DNA of 64,000 bases from Hippophae tibetana (taxonomy: Eukaryota; Streptophyta; Magnoliopsida; Rosales; Elaeagnaceae). The stretch lies in assembly GCA_037013495.1 (NCBI GenBank), contig CM072803.1:52403627-52467626 (forward strand), written 5' to 3'. The notes beneath the pieces were generated by a model. That model was not told the DNA's origin, ran no database searches, and saw only the letters and a list, made by a program, of their open reading frames with translations. The translations under genes and the position numbers were made by a program. Below, one piece after another: positions 41,695 through 53,000 of the stretch (position 1 is the first letter of the stretch; each line of letters begins with the position of its first letter).

Positions 41695-42719
41695 ATTGCC
41701 ATAGAGGATAAGCATAATATTTCCAATCTTATTTCTTTGCTTCTTACTCATAGAATGGGTTTGAAAAACTAGATTCTTAGGAGGAAAAGCACAACCAAAT
41801 TTAATTTCAATACGTTGTATTCCAACACAACCAGAATAACTTATAAATAAGTTGAGAATATTGATGTTATAAATGAGTTAAAAATGTGAAATATTGATCT
41901 CTTATACGAAATAATGAACAAAATTTCAAACGTTTCATAGTTTTACATTTCAAGTTGTAATAAATTTCATTTAAATATATCATAATTATAATGATAAAAA
42001 ATTTGAAGTATTTATTAACCTACAAATTATTTGTAAAATAGAAATGAGAAACTTTTTTTTGTTTTCTTTTCCACTGATTTAGTTTTCCCAATATTCTGTC
42101 ATTATTTTCTTTCCTTTGTAAGTCTTAATTCATACCACAATCAAATTCATTCAAATAATTCTCCCTCTCTTCCCAAGGGAAAAATGTGATAGCTAGAGGT
42201 GGTTTAAGATATTATTTGGTAACTTCTTTTTACGTAGCCTGAAACATTGCTATAGAGGATAAGCATAATATTTCAAAACTTATTTCTTTGCTTCTTACTC
42301 ATAGAATTGGTTTTGAAAACTAGATTCTTAGGAGGAAAGAGATACCCAAATTTAATTTCAATACAGTGCATTCTAAGACAACCAGAATAACTTATACATA
42401 AGTTGAGAATATTGATGTCAAAAATGAGTTAAAAATGAGAAATATTGATATCTTATACGAAATAATGAACAAAATTTCAAACGTTTCATAGTTTTACATT
42501 TCAAGTCGTAATAAATTCTATTTAAATATATCATAATTATAATGATAAACATTTTGGAGTATTTATACACCCACAAATTATTTGTATAATAGAAATGAGA
42601 AAATGTTTAAATTTTCTTTTCCACTTATTTATTTGTCTTAATATTCCATCATTATTTTGTTTCCTTCGTAAGTGTTAATTCCCACCAAAATCAAATTCAT
42701 TCAAATTTTATTACCTCTC
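41695..42719. repeat. 548-bp satellite block between A and D
   Basis: About 1.9 monomers: a type-A landmark at about 41716 and a type-B landmark (ATATTTCAAAAC) at about 42268. It resumes in the phase left at 12642 and ends with the D target site CTCTC (42715-42719). Confidence 0.95.
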
Positions 42720-44463
42720 TGATGAGCGAAAACCGGCATCGCCGATTCTTTCCAATACTTTGGTTTTAATATTTATAGAACTCTCGCAAGTGTACGAATC
42801 ATTTCGTAGAAAATGATAAGTATACTCCCAAACATCTTGTCACGATATTTTGGGGTTTTTGTGTTTTTAATCTACTTACATAAAAATAAACATAGATTCA
42901 ATAAACATTTATGCAAATTTTATCATTTATAATTGCGGAGTATTTATTGATATAATAACTAAGTTAATTATGCTTGCTCATATTATCTAGTTTATTAAAG
43001 ATACGAATTGATATTTATTGATTCTCCCTTTTTTGTATGAATACCACCTTTGGTGGGGTTAGATATTCTTTGTTAACTAAACAAATCAATTAACAACTAT
43101 GGGTGGGGTTGATAACTAATATGCTTAATTAAATTAATTCATTTTTCTAAGAGATTGAAAATGAACCATTTAAATGCCACCTTTGGTAGGGTTAGACAGT
43201 TTAAACTTTATTCAACGTGTCCAAATTAAACCTAAGAATTTAGTTATCCGAGTACTAACTTTCAAGTTTTAAACCACTACCGAAAACATGTCATCAATAT
43301 ATTTTCAGATAATAATTCTTATAAACACTTTTGAAATAGAGCTTCACTCTAACTACCGGGCGATTGTACCATCAAATAAAAGAGCATTACTCTAAATCCG
43401 ACCGGATAACTAAACCTTAAAATCTAATTTTTAGGTTTAAGTTTGTAATGAAAAATAATATATTTCTCTCTAACATTCTTAATATAAAATCATGAATAAA
43501 AATAAAATCAATCCATTTTAGAGATTTTTACCTATTTAATATTTCGCAAGCATAACAACGTTATTATTACATCATGTTTACTAAACAGCCAGCACAGTTA
43601 AATTTAACAACATACAAATTAAATATAACATGTAAGAATAAAGCATAAAAATAACTGTAAAGAAAATAAAATCCTTACAGAACTTCGACGCTATTCCCGT
43701 TGCTGGAAAACTCCAAGCGGAATTTGCACTCCCATTTATTGAATCAAAAAGCTAATAAATTACATAAACATAACTAGTTCTTCCCAAAAAGGGAAGAACT
43801 CTAAAACTAAGAGAAATTAACTAAAAACTAAGAAAAACAAAAGAAAACTAAAAAGAGAGAAAGAAAGAGAGAAAAGAATGTATTTGGATGTTTTGAAGGT
43901 GTGTTTTGAAGTGAAGGGAAGGGGGGTATTTATAAGTGAGGATGGAGAGAAAAAATGAGTAAAAAAATGTTAAAAAAATGTAAAAACGCGTAATGGAAAT
44001 GCTAAGGTCATTGATGATGTCAGCATGACGTCATGGGGCGGTTTCATGTGAAAAATGGGGCGAAAAGGTGTCGGCGCGCGCCGAGGCAGCTAGGCGCGCG
44101 CGGATTAATAGTACCCGCGCGCGCAGTTTGGGGCGTTGGGGCGCGCGGCTGGGCAGTTGGGCGCAATTTTCTCCTTTTTGACATTTTTGACCTTTTTGAC
44201 CCATTTTGTCCAATTTTTCCATGTTTGTTGACATTTCCCCATTTATTTATTAATATATTTGTGAAGTATTGCTTCAAGTATTCCTGTTTGAGTCTTTAAG
44301 GTGCGTTTTTAAGCCAAAATACCTGAAAAACAATAAAAATACTCGTGATTCCGAAAAAGACAAATTTATATAAATATATGATAAAACATATAAATATATA
44401 TATTTTTAATCAATTAATGTGCATAAAATCATGGTTATTTTAGTGCTTTTTGAGCACTCATCA
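42720..44463 (-). repeat. D 3' LTR
   Basis: 1744 bp. C-boxes TGATGTCA (44015-44022) and TGACGTCA (44026-44033), G-box position altered to CATGTG, TATA 43927-43934, perfect hairpin 43776-43800. It has about 45 bp more GC block than the other D LTR. Confidence 0.92.
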
Positions 44464-44512
44464 CAACCCCTAACCAGCTTCTTGCTAGTCCCTTAGCAAG
44501 AGAAGCGATAAA
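44464..44512 (-). promoter_or_regulatory. D PPT and adjacent hairpin
   Basis: In the sense direction CTTGCTAAGGGACTAGCAAG is followed by AAGCTGGTTAGGGGTTG at the LTR boundary. Confidence 0.75.
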
Positions 44513-46273
44513 AACTAAAAATTAAACTATCCTAAATCACTTTCATGGATTGAAACGGTTGCATTTCGCCTATGCAACAAGCCTTTAAACCCCTAGGTTG
44601 CCCTAATGGACGAGTTTGAGTCTCGTGAGGGTTTTCAGTAATGATACCCACAAACATTGAACTAACCCTAAAAATCAAAAGAAACTATAAAAACAATCAA
44701 ATCAAAAACTACAATTACAACACAATCAAAAATTAATTTAAGAATAAACGAAAACAACATATCACAAAAATATCTCATACTTTTTAATCTCTTTTAAGAT
44801 CATAATTAAAATCTCAAGCATAAGTTATTTTAATCTCTTTAAACAATCATGATTTATTATAATAATTAGTCGAAAATCATTTTCATATTTCATGTCAAAA
44901 ATGTATCAATTTAATTTCACCTAATTTCAGTGTCATGAATCAGAATTCGCTTCGACTCTATTCCTCACAAGTCAATACTCTCAAAACACTGAATCCTATG
45001 GGTTTAAACACTCATACTAATTTATATGCGAAAGAGTTGATGTATAGAAATGAACTAATATGTTCGCATATGTATAAAGAATAAAGGCTCAAAGTGTTAT
45101 TTTAACATTGATCTCATGAAAGGAATCGAATGTATAAATTATAAAGATATCATATATAAAAATTATTTTTATGCATAAATCAAACTCATAAAGAAATAAT
45201 TTCAAGATATATGCTTTTTTACAAATGAAGAAATTGCAATGACTTTTTAGGGAATTACTTCCTATATCTTTCTTTTGTAATTAGCCTGTAGTCACAACTT
45301 TGTAGGCAACCTGGGTCATAGTATGTAGATGATACTATATATTTTTTTATCTCTCTATTTTTTTTCTGTAGATATTGTTTTTTTCAATATATGTATATTT
45401 TAGAGAGTCAACCCATGTACAAATTGTACATTTTTTTGGATTTTGGTGAGTGGTTAATTTTGTGGCTTTTCTATTTGATCTTGGTTTAGGTAACCCCAGA
45501 TATGTCTTTTTTGTTTTTGTAGCAGTCATGCATAAATGAGATATAAGCATATACTATCAATTTCTACTCAAATCATTTAATCTAAGCAAAAATAATAAAA
45601 AATATATGATACTCTATTAAGATGAGAAAAAATTCATACATTCAATGCTAATACCTATAGAGATCATCTAAAAATTTGAATAAATAAGAAATGTGTTTGG
45701 AGTAGAAAAAATATATATTTCACTCTGAATAAAAGATATTAGGCTCAAATTATATCTCACAAGGGTAGTCTCCACTAAAAAAAAATTCATACTAGTTATG
45801 ACAAAAACTAACTAATTATCAAAAATAATTACAAAATATTTCATGATATGTTTTCAAAAATTAATCTAACAGTACAAAAGACTTAAGTATTTACTTAAAT
45901 TTGATTTAAAGAAATAATAATTTTTTGTGAAATTTGTTTTTTTTTTAATTTTTAAATTGTTAAATCTTTTTTTTTTCTAATTAAGCATGGTAACTTTTCA
46001 CCACCCCCAACCTAAAACTTACATTGTCCTCAATGTAACAACTGTAAATTAAAGATAAAGAGAAAAGAGAAGAAAGATTACCTATTTCCTGAGAATGTGT
46101 AAGTAGTAATGGAGAAATGCAGGTGCATTTATCATTTAAAGTGTATACAGACAGATCGCTGTGAACTTCTAACATCTCAACAAATATTTTTAGTTTTAAC
46201 AATTTAAAAATTATTAAACTAAAATAAACAATAAAATTAAGTAATTAAAAGAAATAACAGAAAATTACCTAAA
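44513..46273 (-). other. D 3' noncoding region
   Basis: Collinear with 20098-21916 of X and 5211-7088 of E1. It includes a 67-codon lysine-rich frame (45347-45550, containing KKTYLGLPKPRSNRKATKLT) and the ACATTG hairpin with G-tract (46001-46038). No recognisable protein. Confidence 0.75.
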
Positions 46274-46807
46274 ATGATGAGTTGCCTCCCATCCAACGCT
46301 TAGTTTAATGTCTTAGCAAGATGTAACTTGGGGATTGCCTTTTAAGTAAACTCAATGTCCCCTCATCATTGAGTCAATTAAACCTACAAGTAAGACAAGG
46401 TTGTCTACCTATACTGTTTCAAGCATGCCCTATTGATTTTCAAATTTTTCTGTACCAAAAACTAGGGGCATGCTTGTGGGTTTTAGATAACCCACATCTA
46501 GGTGCAAATCAAATAATTAAGGCATCAAAACACAATTGTACCTAGATCAAACAAAGAAACTAACTCTTGAGATTGTAATTAAAACTTTAAAATTTTGGAG
46601 ATAGTTTCAGTATTTTTTTTAAGGTTAAAATAACATAATCAGTATTAACCAAGAGTGCTCCCCGGAAAGAATGGTGGGGCAAAGGCTCCTTAAATACCAT
46701 CCTCCTAGACAGAGCAACGTTCCTAGGAAAGACTAGTGGCACAAAGGCTTCCAAGAACTAGTCTCCTAGACAGAACTCCCTTGGATCTTTACTTTTCATG
46801 TTATTAA
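46274..46807 (-). ncRNA. D hairpin block and twin hairpins
   Basis: 46274-46376 holds the block; its ACTCAATG hairpin is intact, but the ACGTCTT hairpin is weakened by CpG-type changes. About 280 bp of unrecognised sequence with a CATGCCC/GGGCATG inverted repeat follows, then the twin hairpins at 46657-46776. E1 has the same order, showing where gag-pol is absent. Confidence 0.6.
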
Positions 46808-47989
46808 AGTTAAGTTAAGTAAAAATTTAAGTTAATTAAGTAAAAGAAAATCTAAGTTAATTAAGTTAATGAAAAATTTAAGTTAATTAAAAAGCTAAGT
46901 TAATTAAGTTAGTTAAAAAAATCTAAGTTAATTAAAAAGCTAAGTTAATTTAAGTTAATTTAAGTAAAAATCTAAGTTAATTAAGTTAAGTTAATTAAAA
47001 ATCTAAGTTAGTTAAAAAAATCTAAGTTAATTAAAAAAAATTAAGTTAATAAAAAAAAATATAAGTTAATTAAGTTAAGTAAACTAAAATTCTAAGTTAA
47101 TTAAGTTAATTAAAAATCTAAGTTAATTAAAAAGAAACTAAGTTAATTAAGTTAGTAAAAATCTAAGTTAATTAAATAAAAATTAAGAGATAAAAAAAAT
47201 AGTTAAAGAAAAGAAAGAAAAATTAAATAAAATTAAATAAAATAAGATAAAAATAAAATAAAATTAAATTAAATTAAAAAAATAAAAATAAAAATAAAAA
47301 TAAAAATAAAAATTGAAAAAGGTAAAATAAAATAAAAATTAAAAAAATAGAGAAAGGTAAAAGCAAATAAAATTAAAATTAAAAATTTTATTTTTTTTAT
47401 TATTATTATTATTTTTATTTAACAAAAATAAAATTAAGATTTTAAATAAAAATAAAAATTAAATGAAAATTAAAAAAAAAATTTAAATTTTTTTTACTAT
47501 TCATGGTAATTTTATTTTACTATTTACACTATATTAAAATTTTTTAAGTTTTTAATTTTTTTAATTTTTTATTATTCATGAACGGTAATTTTATTTTACT
47601 ATGTACATTGTATTATTTCTTATTAACTTAAAATTTTTGAAATTTTAAATTATTTTTACTATTCATTAACGGTAATTTTATTTTACTATTCACGCTATAT
47701 TATTTCTTATTAACTTAAAATTTTTGAAATTTTAAATTTTTTTTACTATTCATGAACGTAAAAAAATTTATTCAAATTTCAAATTTCTAAATTATTTTAA
47801 CTATTAAAAAAATTATTTTATTTTATTTTATTTTTAATTTTTTTTTAATTTGTTTTTTTTAATTTTTTATTTCTTATTAATTTTGAAATTTGATTATTAT
47901 TATTTTTTATTATTAAAAAAAATCACAATTATTTACAGCACAAAAATATTTTTAAAATTTTGATAAATAATTTAAAAAATACTATTCCT
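46808..47989 (-). repeat. D leader AT-rich repeats
   Basis: AAGTTAATTAAGTTAA-type repeats (46808-47165), then AAAAT-type simple repeats, then degenerate TTCATGAA palindromes near 47497, 47571, 47657 and 47742. Noncoding. Confidence 0.8.
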
Positions 47990-48259
47990 TCCTCGGCAAC
48001 GGTGCCAAAAACTTGATGAGATTGATGCCATCCCCGGCAACGGCGCAAAAAACTTGATGAGATTGATGCCATACCCGGCAACGACGCCAAAAACTTAATG
48101 AGATTGATGCCATCCCCGGCAACGTCGCCAAAAACTTGAAGAGATTGATGCCATCCCCGACAACGGCGCCAAAAACTTGATGAGATTGATGCCATCCCCG
48201 GCAACGACGCCAAAAACTTGATGAGATTGATGCCATCCCCGGCAACGGCGCCAAAAACT
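47990..48259 (-). repeat. Seven-copy tandem array of the tRNA-Asp PBS
   Basis: Units start at 47990, 48031, 48072, 48113, 48154, 48195 and 48236, exactly 41 bp apart. Each has an 18-nt PBS, AAAACT, the LTR-terminal TGATGAG and ATTGATGCCA; the last unit runs into the true LTR at 48260. Only the LTR-proximal PBS (48236-48253) matches tRNA-Asp perfectly; the other six have one or two mismatches. The long minus-strand frames here (47929-48295) are translations of the repeat, not genes. Confidence 0.95.
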
Positions 48260-50048
48260 TGATGAGCGAAAACCGGCATTGCCGATTCTTGCCAATACTT
48301 TAGTTTTAATATTTATAAAACTCTCGCAAGTTTACGAATCATTTCGTAGAAAATGATAAGTATACTCCCAAGGTCGATCTAAGGAAGGAATGTATGTGGT
48401 TTTTAATTTATTATTCAAACTTTTAAAAACGAAATTAAATCCTAAACATCCTGTCACGATATTTTGGGGTTTTTGTGTTTTTAATCTACTTACATAAAAA
48501 TAAACATAGATTCAATAAACATTTATGCAAATTTTATCATTTATAATGGCGGAGTATTTATGGATATAATAACTAAGTTAATTATGCTTGCTCATATTAT
48601 CTAGGTTATTACAGATATGAATTGATATTTATTGATTCTCTCTATTTTGTATGAATACCACCTTTGGTGGGGTTAGATATTCTTTATTAACTAAACAAAT
48701 CAATTAACACCTATGGGTGGGGTTGTTAACTAATATGCTTAATTAAATTAATTCCTTTTTCTAAGAGATTGAAAATGAACCATTTAAATGCCACTTTTGG
48801 TGGGGTTAGACAATTTAAATTTTATTGAAGGTGTCCAAATTAAACCTAAGAATTTAGTTATCCGAGTACTAACTTTCAAGTTTTAAAACCACTATCGAAA
48901 ACATGTCGTCAATACATTTTCAGATAATAATTCTTATAAAAACTTTTGAAATAGAGCTTCACTCTAACTACCGGGCGATTGTACCATCAAATAAAAGAGC
49001 ACTACTCTAAATCAGACCGGATAACTAAACCTTAAAATCTAATTTTCAGGTTTAAGTTTGTAATGAAAAATAATATATTTCTCTCTAACATTCTTAATAT
49101 AAAATCATGAATAAAAATAAAATCAATCCATTTTAGAGATTTTTACCTATTTAATATTTCGCAAGCATAACAACGTTATTATTACATCATGTTTACTAAA
49201 CATCCAGCACAGTTAAATTTAACCACAGACAAATTAAATATAACATGTAAGAATAAAGCATAAAAATAACTGTAAAGAAAATAAAATCCTTACAGAACTT
49301 CGACGCTATTCCCGTTGCTGGAAAACTCCAAGCGGAATTTGCACTCCCATTTATTGAATCAAAAAGCTAATAAATTACATAAACATAACTAGTTCTTCCC
49401 AAAAAAAGAAGAACTCTAAAACTAAGAGAAATTAACTAAAAACTAAGAAAAACTAAAGAAAATTAAAAAGAGAGAAAGAAAGAGAGAAAAGAATGTATTT
49501 GGAGGTTTTGAAGGTGTGTTTTGAAGTGAAGGGAAGGGGGTATTTATAGGTGAGGATGGAGAGAAAAAAATGAGTAAAAAAAATGTTAAAACGCGTAATG
49601 GAAATGCTGAGGTCATTGATGACATCAGCATGACGTCATAGGGTGGTTGCACATGAAAAATGGGGCGAAAAGGCATCGGTGCACGCGGATGAACAGTACC
49701 CGCGCGCGTAGCTTGGGGCGCTGGGGCGCGCGGCTGGGCAGCTGGGCGCGATTTTCTCCTTTTTGACATTTTTGACCTTTTTAACCCATTTTGTCCAATT
49801 TTTCCATGTTTGTTAACCTTTCCGCATTTATTTATTAATATATTTGTGATGTATTGCTTCAAGTATTCCTCTTTGAGTCTTTAAGTTGCGTTTTTAAGCC
49901 AAAATACCTCAAAAACCATAAATATACCCGTGATTCCGAAAAAGACAAATTTATATAAATATATGATAAAACATATAAATACATATATTTTTAATCAATT
50001 AATGTGCATTAAATCAAGGTTATTTTAGTGCATTTTGAGCACTCATCA
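48260..50048 (-). repeat. D 5' LTR
   Basis: 1789 bp. C-boxes TGACATCA (about 49620) and TGACGTCA (49631-49638), G-box altered to CACATG, TATA 49541-49548. The hairpin near 49391-49415 has two inner pairs lost. Followed by the TSD CTCTC. Confidence 0.92.
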
Positions 50049-53000
50049 CTCTCCTTCCAAGGGAAAAAGGGGATGGCTAGAGATGGTTTTAGACATTATT
50101 TGGTAACTTCTTGTTACGTAGCATGAACCATTGCCATAAAGGATAAGCATAATATTTCCTATCTTATTTCTTTGCCTCTTACTCATAGAATGGGTTTCAA
50201 AAACTAAATTCTTAGGAGGAAAGACAACCAAATTTAATTTCAATACGGTGTATAAACACAACCAGAATAACTTATAAATAAGTTGAGAATATTGATGTCA
50301 TAAATGAGTTAAAAATGAGAAATATTGATCTCTTATACGAAATAATGAACAAAATTTCAAATGTTTCATAGTCTTACATTTCAAGTCGTAATAAATTCTA
50401 TTTAAATATATCATAATTATAATGATAAAATATTTGGAGTATTTATTCACCCACAAATTATTTGTAAAATAGAAATGAGAAAATGTTTAAGTTTTCTTTT
50501 CCACTTATTTATTTTTCCCAATATTCTATCATTATTTTGTTTCATTCGTAAGTCATAATTCTCATCACAATCAAATTCATTCAAATTTTATTACTTCTCC
50601 TCCCAAGGGAAAAAGATGATGGCTAGAGATGGTTTTAGACATTATTTGGTAACTTTTTGTTACGTAGCATGAACCATTGCCATAGAGGAAAAGCATAATA
50701 TTTCCAATCTTATTTCTTTGCTTCTTACTCATAGAATGGGTTTCAAAAACTAGATTCTTAGCAGGAAAGACAACCAATTTTAATTTCAATACGTTGTAAT
50801 CCAACACAACTAGAATAACTTATAAATAAGTTGAGAATATTGATGTTATAAATGAGTTAAAAATGAGAAATATTGATCTCTTATACCAAATAATGAACAA
50901 AATTTCAAATGTTTCATAGTTTTAAATTTCAATTCTTAATAAATTTAATTTAAAATATCAAAATTATAATGATAAAAAATTTGGAGTATTTATTCAGCCA
51001 CAAATTATTTGTAAAATAGAAATGAGAAAATGTTTAAGTTTTCTTTTCCACTTATTTATTTTTCCCAATATTCTATCATTATTTTGTTTCATTCGTAAGT
51101 CATAATTCCCATCACAATCAAATTCATTCAAATTTTATTACTTCTCCTCCCAAGGGAAAAAGGTGATGGCTAGAGATGGTTTTAGACATTATTTGGTAAC
51201 TTTTTGTTACGTAGCATGAACCATTGCATAGAGGATAAGCATAATATTTCTAATCTTATTTCTTTGCTTCTTACTCATAGAATGGGTTTGAAAAACTAGA
51301 TTCTTAGGAGGAAAAGCACAACCAAATTTAATTTCAATACGTTGTATTCAAACACAACCAGAATAACTTATAAATAAGTTGAGAATATTGATGTTATAAA
51401 TGAGTTAAAAATGTGGAATATTGATCTCTTATACGATATAATGAACAAAATTTCAAACGTTTCATAGTTTTATATTTCAAGTTGTAATAAATTTCATTTA
51501 AATATATCATAATTGTAATGATAAAAAATTCGAAGTATTTATTCACCTACAAATTATTTGTAAAATAGAAATGAGAAACTTTTTTTGTTTTCTTTTCCAC
51601 TTATTTAGTTTTCCCAATATTCTATCATTATTTTCTTTCCTTTGTAAGTCTTAATTCATACCACAATCAAATCCATTCAAATATTTCTCCCTCTCTTCCC
51701 AAGGGAAAAATATGATAGCTAGAGGTGGTTTAAAATATTATTTGGTAACTTCTTTTTACGTAGCCTGAAACATTGCTATAGAGGATAAGCATAATATTTC
51801 AAAACATATTTCTTTGCTTCTTACTCATAGAATTGGTTTTGAAAACTAGATTCTTGGGAGGAAAGAGATACCCAAATTTAATTTCAATACAGTGTTTTCT
51901 AACACAACCGGAATAACTTATAAATAAGTTGAGAATATTGATGTCAAAAATGAGTTAAAAATCAGAAATATTGATATCTTATACGAAATAATGAACAAAA
52001 TTTCAATCGTTTCATACTTTTTCATTTCAAGTCGTAATAAATTCTATTTAAATATATCATAATTATAATGATAAACATTTTGGAGTATTTATTCACCCAC
52101 ATATTATTTGTATAATAGAAATGAGAAAATGCTTAAATTTTCTTTTCCACTTATTTATTTGTCTTAATATTCCATCATTATTTTGTTTCCTTCGTAAGTG
52201 CTAATTCCCACCAAAATGAAATTGATTCAAATTTTATTACCTCTCCTCCCATTGGAAAAAGGTGATGGCTAGAGATGGTTTTAGACATTATTTGGTAACT
52301 TCTTGTTACGTAGCATGAACCATTGCCATAGAGGAAAAGCATAATAATTCCAATCTTATTTCTTTGCTTCTTACCTATAGAATGGGTTTCAAAAACTAGA
52401 TTCTTAGGAGTAAAGACACAACCAAATTTAATTTCAATACAGTGCATTCTAACACAACTAGAATAACTTTTAAATAGGTTGAGAATATTGATGTTATAAA
52501 TGAGTTAAAAATGTGAAATATTGGTCTCTTATACGATATAATGAACAAAATTTCAAACATTTCATAGTTTTATATTTCAAGTTGTAATAAATTTCATTTA
52601 AATATATCATAATTATAATGATAAAAAATTCGAAGTATTTATTCACCTACAAATTATTTGTAAAATAGAAATGAGAAACTTTTTTTGTTTTCTTTTCCAC
52701 TTATTTAGTTTTCCCAATATTCTATCATTATTTTCTTTCCTTTGTAAGATTTAATTCATACCACAATCAAATTCATTCAAATATTTCTCCCTCTCTTCCC
52801 AAGGGAAAAATGTGATAGCTAGAGGTGGTTTAAGATATTATTTGGTAACTTCTTTTTACGTAGCTTGAAACATTGCTATAGAGGATAAGCATAATATTTC
52901 AAAACATATTTCTTTGCTTCTTACTCATAGAATTGGTTTTGAAAACTAGATTCTTAGGAGGAAAGAGATACCCAAATTGTATTTCAATACAGTGCATTCT

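Larger units (their letters stand above)
42720..50048 (-). mobile_element. D: complete non-autonomous LTR retrotransposon with PBS array
   Basis: A 7329-bp element flanked by the direct repeat CTCTC (42715-42719 and 50049-50053), so a clean insertion. LTRs are 1744 and 1789 bp. Interior of 3.8 kb has no gag or pol but retains the PPT hairpin, 3' noncoding region, hairpin block, twin hairpins, AT repeats and a sevenfold PBS array. It is the best-preserved non-autonomous member here. Confidence 0.93.

Noticed and set aside
47929..48295. Three overlapping minus-strand frames with repeated VFGAVAGDGINLIKF-like units, resembling a repeat protein
   Set aside because: They are translations of the 41-bp PBS array in all three frames; 41 is not a multiple of 3, so frames cycle. 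No independent coding signal.
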